Part shown: piece by piece, positions 26,239 through 33,364 of the stretch
How positions within the stretch are numbered: the stretch's first letter is position 1
How the letters are laid out: every line of letters begins with the position of its first letter
Source of the DNA: Flavisolibacter amylovorans
Lineage (GTDB): Bacteria; Bacteroidota; Bacteroidia; Chitinophagales; Chitinophagaceae
Direction: 5' to 3'
Length of the DNA: 64,000 nt
Assembly (NCBI RefSeq): GCF_039541815.1
Contig: NZ_BAABGY010000019.1
Location: forward strand, 1-64,000
Program-made: the position numbers and the translations under genes
The notes under the pieces: generated by a model
Databases searched by the model: none
What the model was told of the DNA's origin: nothing
The model's input: only the letters and a program-made list of their open reading frames with translations

Positions 26239-26749
26239 AAGGCGAAGGTAAGGGGTCTAATGGTCTATTTGTCTATTGGTAAGGTCGTTGGGCGCCGGGC
26301 GGGTGGCGGTGGGCGTTATGGTTGAGCAGTGTCGGGCGGGTGGATCCGATTGTACGCGAAGGCGCGAAGGTGTTTTCACCAGCCCGGCTAACGAGGCCGT
26401 TCACAGCCGGAGTCTCCGAATACTGGTAGCGACGCGTACGATACCAAGGTCTTTTTTTTCAAGAGCGCCAAGGGAAAGGCCGCGGGCGGCCTGGTGCTTA
26501 TCATGGGGTGCCCTGCCGATCGGGGGTTCCGAGAATGCCGAAGCTGGATCTCCCTTCGCTTTTTACGACCGGGTGAAACGAATGCTGCGTGCACATCGCG
26601 CCGTCGCTTGAATAGCTGCAGGCTGGCATTGCGGGAAAGTCCGCACCGAAGACGGCCCCCCTTTACCAATAAACCAATAGACCAATAGACTAATAAACGC
26701 TCCCTCCTTTTACCATCTTCTTTGCATTTTCCTGCGTTACCTTGCCTTC
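26239..26749. other. Intergenic region with repeats at both ends
   Basis: 26257-26285 and 26664-26698 are TCTATTGG-type 8-bp repeats. The 380 bp between them contain a few GC-rich palindromes ('ggccgcgggcggcc' near 26479) and no ORF that looks like a gene. I see no structured RNA here that I can name. Confidence 0.5.
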
Positions 26750-27484
26750 GTGCCCCGCTCCGTCCTCGTACTGCTCCTGATCGTACTGCTCGCACCTGCC
26801 GCCTCCGCCCAATGGAAGCTGCAGGGCACCGTGTACGATTCGTCGCGCACCTACCCGCTCGAGGCCGTAACGGTGCAGGCCACCAACGGGCGTGGCACCG
26901 TAACCGATGGCAGCGGGCATTACAGCATCGAGGTATCCAACAGGGACTCGGTGTGGTTCTCCTACCTCGGTAAGCCCACACAGAAATTTCCGGTCCGCGA
27001 CATCCGCGACGCCGATCACTTCGACATCTCGCTCCGCGTGCCGATGAAGCTGCTCAAGGAGGTGATCGTGAAGAAGCGCGACTACCGCCAGGACTCGATC
27101 GCGAACCGGCAAGCCTATGCGAAGGCCTTCGACTTCCAGCGGCCCAACCTGAGCACCATGACCTCCATGGGCCCCGGCGGCGCGGGCATCGACATCAACG
27201 AGCTGATCCGCGTCTTCCAGTTTCGCAAGAACAAGCGCGCCGAGCGCTTCCGCACGCGCCTCCTGCAACAGGAAGAAGAGAAGTATATCGACAACCGCTT
27301 CAGCCGCACCCTCATCGCCCGCCTTACGGGGCTTAAAGGTGAGGACCTCGCCCGCTTCCAGGAGCGCTTCCGGCCCACGCTGGAGTTCACTCGGTACAGC
27401 TCCGACTACGACTTCCAGCTGTACATCAAGCTGTGCCACGAGGTGTGGCAGGGCAAGACGCCGCAGCGGCCGGTAGGGTTCTAG
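26750..27484 (+). CDS. Secreted protein with carboxypeptidase-regulatory-like (CarboxypepD_reg) domain
   Basis: 244 residues from a GTG start at 26750. A signal peptide ends 'APAASAQ'. Residues 22-105 are a CarboxypepD_reg-like beta sandwich ('LQGTVYDSSRTYPLEAVTVQATNGRGTVTDGSGHYSIEV', 'SVWFSYLGKPTQ'). This is the domain that begins TonB-dependent receptors of the SusC type, but here no plug or barrel follows. Instead there is a charged helical tail ('KKRDYRQDSIANRQAYAKAF', 'FRTRLLQQEEEKYIDNRFSR'). Stand-alone proteins of this design are common in Bacteroidota and their role is unknown. Confidence 0.85.
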   Translation: MPRSVLVLLLIVLLAPAASAQWKLQGTVYDSSRTYPLEAVTVQATNGRGTVTDGSGHYSIEVSNRDSVWFSYLGKPTQKFPVRDIRDADHFDISLRVPMKLLKEVIVKKRDYRQDSIANRQAYAKAFDFQRPNLSTMTSMGPGGAGIDINELIRVFQFRKNKRAERFRTRLLQQEEEKYIDNRFSRTLIARLTGLKGEDLARFQERFRPTLEFTRYSSDYDFQLYIKLCHEVWQGKTPQRPVGF

Positions 27485-27992
27485 GGGTTCGCTGCGCTCA
27501 CGGGTATGGTTCACACGGCGGCACGGCGGGGTGAACGGTTTCACGCAAAGCCGCAAAGCGCGCGGAGTACGCAAATTCGGGTTCGCGTTGCTCACGAATA
27601 CAGTTCCCGCGGCGACGCAGCGGCACGGCCACGCGGCGGGTGTTCCCTCTACGGCACTATTTCCTCTATTGGTTGATGCTCTTCAGGCATCGTCGGCATA
27701 AAAAGGCGTCCCGTAGAAAAAGGCGACACGGACAAGCCTGCATGTAGTAGCAACCGATCGCTGCGTCGCCGTATCGCCGCGCCGCCGCGTGAACCCCCGC
27801 TGCACCTCCATGCCGGCCAGGCGCCCGCGCCGGGTTTTAAAAGTATCGCCGTGTCTCTGTGCCGCCGTGTGATACCCTCCTGCCGCAGGCAGGACCTGCT
27901 TTTGCGGGCTCCGCGCACTTTGCGCCTTTGCGTGAAACCGGCGCGTGCTGCGTAGCACCGGAATGCCTACTTTCAACACTCAATTGACTTCC
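27485..27992. repeat. Repeat-filled intergenic region
   Basis: No gene. It is built from 'cacggcggcacggcgg' words, 'acgcaaagccgcaaagcgc' words (27540-27570), 'cgtatcgccgcgccgccgcg' (27770-27795), CCTGCCGCAGGCAGG (27890-27905) and 'ctttgcgcctttgcgtg' (27920-27937). Open frames across it are artefacts of these words. Confidence 0.7.
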
Positions 27993-29165
27993 ATGTTTCG
28001 TTCCCTGATCCTGCTGGCGACCCTGTGTGCCGTGCAGTCCGCTCTCGCGCAGACCTCCTTCCACGAAAGCGCCATCGTGATCGATACGCACAACGACCTG
28101 CTCAGTACCGTTACGATGCGGGGCCGCGACATCGGCACCGACCTGCGCGGCGCGGCGGCGAGCGACCTTGCCCGCTTTCGCCAGGGCGGCGTGGACGCGC
28201 AGGTGTTCGTGGTGTTCTGCGACGAGCGCTTCGGGAAGGACACAGCCTTCAAATACGCCAATATCGAGATCGACTCGTTTGAATCGATCCTGCGCCGCCA
28301 CCCCGAAACGCTCATGAAGGCCACCACTGCCCGCGACATCCGGCGCGCCGCCGCTTCTAACCGCATGGCCTGCCTGCTCGGCGTGGAGGGCGGACACATG
28401 ATCGAGGGCGACCTCTCGAAGCTCGATGCCCTCTACCGCCGCGGCGTGCGCTATATGACCCTTACCTGGAACAACTCCACCGACTGGGCTACCTCGGCCA
28501 GGGACGAGGCGTCGGGCACCGTGCCCAACGCGGCGCCGGGCCTCAACGACTTCGGCCGGCAGGTGGTGCAGCGCATGAACACGCTGGGCATGCTGATCGA
28601 CCTCAGTCATACCGGCGAAAAGACCTTCTGGGACGTGATGGCCGCTACGCGCCGGCCGGTGCTCGTGTCGCACAGCAATGCCTGGGCCCTCGCGCCGCAC
28701 CGCCGCAACCTCAAAGACGAGCAGATCAAAGCGATCGGGAAGAATGGCGGCGTCATCCACCTCAACTTCAACGCGAGCTTCGTCGACAGCAGCTTCGACC
28801 GCAAGATTAACGTACTGTCGGCCGTGCATAAAGGAGAGATCGACTCGCTCGTGGCGCTGAAGTGGGCCGACTACGACATCCAGGATTTCCTTGTTGCGAA
28901 ATACAAGGCCGAAGTAGATGCCGCGCGCCCGCCGCTTTCGCTCCTGCTCGATCACGTCGACCATATCGTGAAGCTGGTGGGCATCAACCATGTGGGCCTC
29001 GGCTCCGACTACGACGGCTCCATCATCCCGCCGCTCGGCCTCGACGATGTCAGCACCTTCCCGAAGATCACCGAAGGCCTGCTGCAACGCGGGTACAAGT
29101 CGGCGGAGATCCGAAAGATCCTCGGCGGCAACTTTCTCCGCTTGCTGAAGGCAAATGAGCGATAG
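27993..29165 (+). CDS. Membrane-dipeptidase-family (M19) dipeptidase, secreted
   Basis: 390 residues from the ATG at 27993, with a signal peptide ending 'VQSALAQ'. M19 enzymes are binuclear zinc dipeptidases. The ligands are visible: His33 and Asp35 ('DTHND'), Glu132 ('GVEGGHMIEGD'), His206 ('DLSHTG') and His227 ('VSHSNA'), plus 'GLGSDYDG' near the C-terminus. The protein likely trims dipeptides in the periplasm for uptake. Upstream in-frame codons to 27945 belong to repeat DNA. It is the last chromosomal gene before the mobile element: the element's left end lies 250 bp downstream. Confidence 0.94.
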   Translation: MFRSLILLATLCAVQSALAQTSFHESAIVIDTHNDLLSTVTMRGRDIGTDLRGAAASDLARFRQGGVDAQVFVVFCDERFGKDTAFKYANIEIDSFESILRRHPETLMKATTARDIRRAAASNRMACLLGVEGGHMIEGDLSKLDALYRRGVRYMTLTWNNSTDWATSARDEASGTVPNAAPGLNDFGRQVVQRMNTLGMLIDLSHTGEKTFWDVMAATRRPVLVSHSNAWALAPHRRNLKDEQIKAIGKNGGVIHLNFNASFVDSSFDRKINVLSAVHKGEIDSLVALKWADYDIQDFLVAKYKAEVDAARPPLSLLLDHVDHIVKLVGINHVGLGSDYDGSIIPPLGLDDVSTFPKITEGLLQRGYKSAEIRKILGGNFLRLLKANER

Positions 29166-29414
29166 GGCTGGTGGCAACAAGGATGGGAAGGATAAGAAGC
29201 GATTCTTACCGCTAAGAAAAAAAGGGGCTAAGGTATTCGCTAAGGAGTATAGGAGTAATGTCTATTGGTCTATTGATAAGTGGAAGCGTGCCGGCTTAGG
29301 AGTATACACGTCACCCCTTTCGCTGCTTATGGAAACAAGCCATGCAGTGAAGCCAGCGCCACTAGAAGGCAATCTAAAATCACCAATCTGAAATCTGAAA
29401 TTAAAAGAGTCCGG
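29166..29414. repeat. Repeats between the dipeptidase and the mobile element
   Basis: 29206-29246 is the 'accgctaagaaaaaaagggg' repeat, 29259-29279 TCTATTGG words, 29372-29402 a 7-bp 'aatctgaaatctgaaatt' block. 29406-29414 is the left copy of the 9-bp target duplication. Confidence 0.7.
29406..29414. repeat. Target-site duplication, left copy (AGAGTCCGG)
   Basis: AGAGTCCGG occurs directly outside the left inverted repeat, and again at 45997-46005 directly outside the right one. Nine identical bases. Confidence 0.92.
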
Positions 29415-29430
29415 GGTAGTGTATCATTTT
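29415..29430 (+). repeat. Left terminal inverted repeat
   Basis: GGTAGTGTATCATTTT; matches the inverse of 45981-45996 at 15 of 16 positions. Confidence 0.9.
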
Positions 29431-29438
29431 CATCCTAA

Positions 29439-29449
29439 TTGAGTCTCAA
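29439..29449. promoter_or_regulatory. TTGAGTCTCAA palindrome upstream of the 81-aa gene
   Basis: An 11-bp palindrome between the two left-end motifs. A near-identical palindrome, TTTGAGACTCAAA, lies at 29815-29827 just after the same gene. The pair could be operators for the small basic protein; no direct evidence. Confidence 0.35.
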
Positions 29450-29464
29450 CGAGTAAGATAGAAG

Positions 29465-29478
29465 AGTGTGTCATTTTG
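29465..29478 (+). repeat. Left inner copy of the transposon end motif
   Basis: AGTGTGTCATTTTG, exactly 47 bp inward of the outer copy AGTGTATCATTTTC (29418-29431) and in the same orientation. Probable second transposase-binding site. Confidence 0.8.
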
Positions 29479-29524
29479 GGCTTTTTGCCAGTTTCATTAC
29501 AAAGTGCTTTTGTAAATTTGGAGT

Positions 29525-29770
29525 ATGGCAAATTTCAAACGCCCCTCTGATGTGAACCAACTGGCGAAGTTGATAGGAGACATTGCGACCGGACAAGTCC
29601 AAGACCCCTTATTGCAGAAAGCGCCGGTAGATACATTAACTGCCGCGGCCGCTGCGATGGGACGCCGTGGAGGACAAAAAGGCGGCCCGGCCAGGGCGAA
29701 GGCGCTTTCTCCGGAGCGGCGATCCGAGATTGCCCGTAATGCTGCGAAAGCCCGTTGGAATCGCTTGTAG
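29525..29770 (+). CDS. Small basic protein, 81 residues, at the left end of the transposon
   Basis: The C-terminal half is strongly basic and Gly/Ala-rich: 'MGRRGGQKGGPARAKALSPE', then 'RSEIARNAAKARWNRL'. This 'GRKGGxKGGxARAxxLSPExRxEIAxxAAxARW' pattern is a widespread small-protein motif in bacteria, including mobile DNA, and suggests nucleic-acid binding, but no function is established. The N-terminal half ('SDVNQLAKLIGDIATGQVQD') looks helical and acidic. The gene lies 50 bp inside the left inner end motif and is bracketed by two TTGAG-N-CTCAA palindromes, which fits a regulator or accessory factor of the element. That role is inference. Confidence 0.8.
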   Translation: MANFKRPSDVNQLAKLIGDIATGQVQDPLLQKAPVDTLTAAAAAMGRRGGQKGGPARAKALSPERRSEIARNAAKARWNRL

Positions 29771-29914
29771 CCCTATTCGATTTTAAAGCGAGAATTAAAA
29801 CTACTCTTGACTTGTTTGAGACTCAAAATAGGGAATGGACCTATGGCGCATAATTCGGCAGCTTGGGTTTCTTCATCATTTTAGATTCGTAAGTAGCGCA
29901 GTGTTCAGATTTCA

Positions 29915-29955
29915 GTTACTTTCAAATGAAACCGATCGTTTCTTTTGAAAGTAAC
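29915..29955. promoter_or_regulatory. 41-bp near-perfect palindrome just upstream of the 296-aa gene
   Basis: GTTACTTTCAAA (29915-29926) pairs with TTTGAAAGTAAC (29944-29955). Inside are GAAAC (29928-29932) and GTTTC (29938-29942) around a CGATC centre, with one T/T mismatch between the two arms. It ends 8 nt before the ATG at 29964, so as RNA it would place the ribosome-binding region next to or within a 17-bp hairpin. It could also be a protein operator. Confidence 0.7.
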
Positions 29956-29963
29956 AGCATAGA

Positions 29964-30854
29964 ATGGATGAACTGCAAAGCGAGGAAACATTTCGCTATC
30001 ATCATTACGACATTGAGTTGCATGGCCTTTACCGCAAAGTAGCAGACGTGATCGAAGGCGCGGTGCGCCAGCGTCCGCAGGAAGAAAAGCTTTTACTTCA
30101 GCGGAAGACGCATTTTCAAACCATCATTTGCTCCTACCTCCCAGATCAGCAATTGCCGCCCTTTCCTTCCCCCGCTACTCTTGTCGCTGCTACTTCCCCG
30201 CCATTTTGGCTATTATTTCAGCTACACCTCGCTCTTGCAGACTACACGACTGTTGGCCAAATATTGGACCACCTGTTTAAAAACTATCCTGACAAGGAGT
30301 CTTTTGTCGGGCAGGTTGAATATCTCCATTTCAACTCAATCCGGGAAGCGAGTATTGTCGAAACGAGGCGTCGGATGGAGCGTATAATGGATTGGATTAC
30401 AAAAACGAAGGATCGAATGGAGGGACTTCCTGCCAACAGCCTTTCGACCTATCCTCCGTCAACAAGCCGGTTCTTCATCTGGAATGGGACGGTAAGTCAG
30501 CTTCGCAGGCTCTCGAAAAAAATCTATGAGCGGGACTGGACCCGTGGCCCCTATACTTTTGACAGGGCCATCAGTACGCGGCGCCCATGCGCTTGGAATC
30601 CGAACCGTGTGGATGAGCTCCTAATTCTCATCCGCGAATTAACAGACCCGCATAGTGACAAACGTCTTATGAAAGTGAACCATCGAAGGGGAATCTGGAA
30701 GGTGGCAGCAGCCCTTTTTTACGACAATAGACCGGGAAGCTTCAGCGAAGAATTTATGGCTAAACGTATTTACGAAATTTACAATAGAAGAAGCGCTGAT
30801 TTCTCGAAACAGTTGGCTGTAGTTCGTTCATTGATCGCACTGGAAAATAAATGA
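29964..30854 (+). CDS. Unknown protein, 296 residues, between the left end and the transposase
   Basis: No family recognised with confidence. It has no signal peptide or membrane segment and looks mostly helical with many aromatic and charged residues. The segment 'FFIWNGTVSQLRRLSKKIYE' (about 170-190) faintly resembles the 'W-T/N-G-T-x-x-x-L-x-E-L' motif of RteC-type mobile-element regulators, and the C-terminus 'FMAKRIYEIYNRRSADFSKQL' would fit the same idea. I rate that as weak. The gene follows the 41-bp hairpin at 29915-29955, and precedes a structured non-coding region and the transposase on the same strand. It may be an accessory or regulatory protein of the element. Confidence 0.7.
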   Translation: MDELQSEETFRYHHYDIELHGLYRKVADVIEGAVRQRPQEEKLLLQRKTHFQTIICSYLPDQQLPPFPSPATLVAATSPPFWLLFQLHLALADYTTVGQILDHLFKNYPDKESFVGQVEYLHFNSIREASIVETRRRMERIMDWITKTKDRMEGLPANSLSTYPPSTSRFFIWNGTVSQLRRLSKKIYERDWTRGPYTFDRAISTRRPCAWNPNRVDELLILIRELTDPHSDKRLMKVNHRRGIWKVAAALFYDNRPGSFSEEFMAKRIYEIYNRRSADFSKQLAVVRSLIALENK

Positions 30855-31007
30855 TCAACACCTAAAACGAGAATAGGACGATAATAGGGACGATAATAGT
30901 TGCGCCGCCACGCCCCCCTAAAACCTCGGCTACTTTTGGTCTACCAACGGGCAAAAAATGAAAAGCTGCCCGACCGGTGCAGCTCTTTAATCATACGGGA
31001 AACAGAG

Positions 31008-31050
31008 AGCCCACTTGCTATAACTCAAACAGATTGAAAGCAAGTGGGCT
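31008..31050 (+). ncRNA. Perfect 12-bp-stem hairpin before the tRNA-like pair
   Basis: AGCCCACTTGCT (31008-31019) pairs fully with AGCAAGTGGGCT (31039-31050) around a 19-nt A-rich loop. No T-run follows, so it does not look like a terminator. Confidence 0.65.
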
Positions 31051-31065
31051 AACCATTCTGAAAAG

Positions 31066-31146
31066 AGAGGGAGTACGGCTCGTCTAAAGAACAAGATGCT
31101 GGCCCTTGAAGCTGGAGATTCGGTACAAATCCGAACCGGATCCTCT
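31066..31146 (+). ncRNA. tRNA-like RNA, copy 1
   Basis: A cloverleaf can be drawn. Outer stem AGAGGG (31066-31071) with TCCTCT (31141-31146), and inner CGG/CCG (31076-31078 with 31136-31138). D-like arm GTCT/AGAT (31082-31085 with 31094-31097) with 8-nt loop. Anticodon-like arm CTGGC/GCTGG (31099-31103 with 31111-31115, two wobbles) with 7-nt loop CCTTGAA. T-like arm TTCGG/CCGAA (31119-31123 with 31131-31135) with 7-nt loop TACAAAT. Five T follow. Departures from a real tRNA: long mismatched acceptor, three linker bases, no GG in the D-loop, C instead of U before the UUG triplet, no CCA. Confidence 0.6.
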
Positions 31147-31214
31147 TTTTCTATAACCAGGAAATCACTACCGAACATCGCAGGGAAAGTAGTTGACCAC
31201 CTGAAACAAAAGTG

Positions 31215-31296
31215 GAGAGGAGTACGGCTCGTCTAACAGTTAAGATTCCAGCCCTTGAAGCTGGAGATGCCGGTGCAATTCCGGTCCGGACCTCTC
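31215..31296 (+). ncRNA. tRNA-like RNA, copy 2
   Basis: Same plan as copy 1 with changed but still paired stems. Outer stem GAGAGG/CCTCTC, inner CGG/CCG (31225-31227 with 31286-31288). D-like arm GTCT/AGAT with loop AACAGTTA. Anticodon-like arm CCAGC/GCTGG, fully Watson-Crick (31248-31252 with 31260-31264), with the identical loop CCTTGAA. T-like arm GCCGG/CCGGT with loop TGCAATT. Six T follow at 31300-31305. The leader 'AGTACGGCTCGTCTAA' and the segment 'GCCCTTGAAGCTGGAGAT' are invariant between copies. Confidence 0.6.
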
Positions 31297-31438
31297 TGCT
31301 TTTTTCAAAACTATGAACTTGTCAGAACAAATTCAAAAGGCTTTTTTAATGAATTAGTTAGAAAGAAAATCCAGGCACAGAGCGGGTTTTAGCTCATCCT
31401 TATGCTTGACCGTAATTGCTAAAGTCTACATTCGAACT

Positions 31439-32305
31439 ATGAACCACCTTCCCTTCACCAAACGTGTCCAGATCGTCCAGTTACTCGTGGAAGGCGCAAG
31501 TTTGCGCTCTATTTCGCGGATCACTGGCTGTTCCATGAACACAATCAGTAAAACCTTGATCGCCGTTGGCACTGCTTGCAAGGAGTTTCACGATACGCAT
31601 GTGGTTCATGTGGATGCAAAGCGAGTTGAGTGCGATGAAATCTGGTCTTTTGTCTACTCGAAAGAGAAGAATGTGCCCGAGTACATGCAGCAAGTCGGTG
31701 GAGCAGGAAGTGTTTGGACCTGGGTGGGAATCGATGCACAAACCAAGATGGTTATTGACTGGCATGTAGGAACAAGGGAGGTTGGTTCAGCCTATGCGTT
31801 CATGCAAGGGTTGGCAGCTCGGCTTAAGAGCCGCGTGCAACTCACTACAGACGGGTTGAAGATGTATATCGAAGCTGTGGACTTCGCCTTTGACGGAGAA
31901 ATTGACTATGCTCAGCTCGTTAAGCAATATGGTGCATACACTCAGAAGAAAAATCAGGATATGAATACTGACGCGCCTAACCCTGAACGACGGTACAGCC
32001 CGCAGAAATATGCGGGAGCTATAAAGACAATTATTTCGGGCAGGCCCGATGCTGACTTTATTTCCACGAGTTACATAGAGCGTCAGAACCTGACCATGCG
32101 TATGTCCATGCGCCGGTTTACACGCCTCACTAATGCCTTTTCAAAGAAGCTCGAAAACCACAAGCATGCTATCTCACTATACTTTGTCTATTACAACTTC
32201 GTGCGGTTTCATCAGACGTTGAAGGTAACTCCCGCAATCAAAGCAAAGTTGGCTCGTAGGATCATGAGTTTAGATGATTTGGTCCGCCTTGCCTTTCCCA
32301 AATAA
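31439..32305 (+). CDS. IS1-family DDE transposase
   Basis: 288 residues from the ATG at 31439; homologues begin at the same 'MNxLPxxKRVQI' point. An N-terminal helix-turn-helix ('LLVEGASLRSISRITGCSMNTISKTL') is followed by the RNase-H-like catalytic core. The acidic triad is visible in 'ECDEIWSF', 'LTTDGLKMY' and 'ERQNLTMRMSMRRFTRLTNAFSKK', the last block being highly typical of these IS1-type enzymes in Bacteroidota and Proteobacteria. No frameshift is needed, unlike classical IS1 InsA/InsB. It appears intact, and it is the only transposase inside the 16.6-kb element. A perfect palindromic terminator follows at once. Confidence 0.9.
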   Translation: MNHLPFTKRVQIVQLLVEGASLRSISRITGCSMNTISKTLIAVGTACKEFHDTHVVHVDAKRVECDEIWSFVYSKEKNVPEYMQQVGGAGSVWTWVGIDAQTKMVIDWHVGTREVGSAYAFMQGLAARLKSRVQLTTDGLKMYIEAVDFAFDGEIDYAQLVKQYGAYTQKKNQDMNTDAPNPERRYSPQKYAGAIKTIISGRPDADFISTSYIERQNLTMRMSMRRFTRLTNAFSKKLENHKHAISLYFVYYNFVRFHQTLKVTPAIKAKLARRIMSLDDLVRLAFPK

Positions 32306-32331
32306 AAAGAGCCGTAATTACGGCTCTTTTT
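32304..32331. terminator. Bidirectional terminator after the transposase
   Basis: A 28-bp perfect palindrome: an A-run, GAGCCGTAA, its inverse, then a T-run. It starts at the transposase stop codon. Confidence 0.93.
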
Positions 32332-32390
32332 ATTTGACACCATTATCTCGCGAACCAAACTCAGAAAAAGCGCGAAGCGAAATGAGGCGC

Positions 32391-32723
32391 TCACAACTTC
32401 GTGTTTTGGAACACAAAGCGCAGTAGCTTGAGGGGGGTCTTCAAAATTTCCTCTTGAGGATAGATCTCCTGCAATGCTCTTGCTACAATGTTTGCATTGT
32501 TCTTTAGAAACAGAGCAGTTTGTTTCGGATCATCCGTCATTCCGAGTTCGCTTTCATTCACCCAATAAACTGAGCGTCCCTGCTGATTCTCTTCATTTGC
32601 AAAATATACAGCTTCATACTTCATCAAATCTTTATGGCTCCATGCCTTGAAATCTTGGTCTGCCCGGTGCCATTTCATTTGTGGGGAAAGCTCGATTTCC
32701 GTTTCTAATAACTTTACTATCAT
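32391..32723 (-). CDS. Hypothetical protein, 110 residues
   Basis: Not recognised. The protein is soluble, with 'LSPQMKWHRADQDFKAWSHK' and 'NNANIVARALQEIYPQEEIL', and may pair helices with a small sheet. Its ATG overlaps the stop codon of the preceding 70-residue ORF (ATGA at 32720-32723), a sign of translational coupling. It forms the 3' gene of a small minus-strand operon of three short genes. In a transposon cargo such a run of tiny coupled genes could be a toxin-antitoxin or immunity cassette, but nothing in the sequence proves it. Confidence 0.65.
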   Translation of the reverse strand: MIVKLLETEIELSPQMKWHRADQDFKAWSHKDLMKYEAVYFANEENQQGRSVYWVNESELGMTDDPKQTALFLKNNANIVARALQEIYPQEEILKTPLKLLRFVFQNTKL

Positions 32724-32932
32724 ATATTTTCTGCGCTTGTTGATTTAAGAACTTGGTTGGCCCATCCTTTCTGCCATTCAGTATGTTCAGAAAACACGCA
32801 CTCCACATATTCCCCGATGCGCTTTTGGACCGAATTCGAGCAAACTACGCTCTGGACACGTAATCCATGCAGATCGAAAATTATATCAGCGTCCGGTACA
32901 GCTTTGAGAACGTTGAACCACTCTTCTGACAA
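32720..32932 (-). CDS. Hypothetical protein, 70 residues, coupled to the next gene
   Basis: Not recognised. 'AVPDADIIFDLHGLRVQSVVCSNSVQKRI' has an alternating hydrophobic pattern that suggests a small alpha/beta fold. The stop overlaps the start of the 110-residue gene by four bases. Possibly a truncated protein, because the sequence just upstream (32960-33145) continues in another small ORF on the same strand. Confidence 0.5.
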   Translation of the reverse strand: MSEEWFNVLKAVPDADIIFDLHGLRVQSVVCSNSVQKRIGEYVECVFSEHTEWQKGWANQVLKSTSAENI

Positions 32933-32959
32933 ATAACCCCTGCAAAAGTCACCTTTTTT

Positions 32960-33145
32960 CTACTCTTCGCCCTTCCGCAAATGTGCGCTGTCTCTCGGAA
33001 ATCCTATAATGTCCAGAACAATTTCAAAATTGTCATAACTCCCGTGTACCCATTCTAAGTTAACAAATCCAACTTCGTTGATTGTTTCTACCAAGCGCAG
33101 GTGCTTGTATTCTATAAACAGCAGGTTCACCAAATGTTTTCGCAT
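32960..33145 (-). CDS. Hypothetical protein, 61 residues
   Basis: Not recognised. It begins 'MRKHLVNLLFIEYKHLRLVE' and ends in 'FPRDSAHLRKGEE'. It precedes the 70-residue ORF by 27 bp on the same strand. The two could be pieces of one decayed gene or separate genes; a protein comparison would decide. Confidence 0.45.
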   Translation of the reverse strand: MRKHLVNLLFIEYKHLRLVETINEVGFVNLEWVHGSYDNFEIVLDIIGFPRDSAHLRKGEE

Positions 33146-33309
33146 ATATCCTTCATTTTGAATCTCTCATTACCGGCTTTAGACGGGGCTGAAACGGGTA
33201 GATCGACAAGACCGGCAGATGAAGCCTTACAGCCAGCTGTCGATTTGTATCAACTTCTTACTTTGATCGAGCCTCTCTGCTATTAAATAAAGTTAATGGA
33301 ATAGGAAAT

Positions 33310-33342
33310 GCGAATAGGCGGGGTGCCACCCCGCCTATTCGC
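33310..33342 (-). terminator. Long inverted repeat, likely terminator
   Basis: GCGAATAGGCGGGGTG (33310-33325) and its exact inverse (33327-33342), 16 bp, only one base apart. It lies 23 bp past the stop of the minus-strand gene at 33365. The following T content is modest. Confidence 0.6.
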
Positions 33343-33364
33343 TTGGATAATCATAGTCCCTTTT

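Larger units (their letters stand above)
30855..31438 (+). ncRNA. Structured non-coding region upstream of the transposase
   Basis: 584 bp without a gene. In order it contains a 12-bp tandem repeat GGACGATAATAG (30876-30899), a hairpin AGCTGC/GCAGCT (30964-30984), a perfect 12-bp-stem hairpin (31008-31050, arms AGCCCACTTGCT and AGCAAGTGGGCT, 19-nt loop), then two tandem ~81-nt cloverleaf-like units (31066-31146, 31215-31296), each ending in a T-run. The density of paired structure is unlike any other gap in the window. Confidence 0.7.

Noticed and set aside
26239..26749. Structured RNA in the 510-bp gap ('gcgggaaagtccgcacc')
   Set aside because: Only a small hairpin was found; no extended pairing or similarity to a known RNA.
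31066..31296. Calling the two cloverleaf units genuine glutamine tRNAs (UUG triplet)
   Set aside because: No U before the triplet, no GG in the D-loop, extended and mismatched acceptor stem, no CCA and T-runs right after; they are described as tRNA-like instead.
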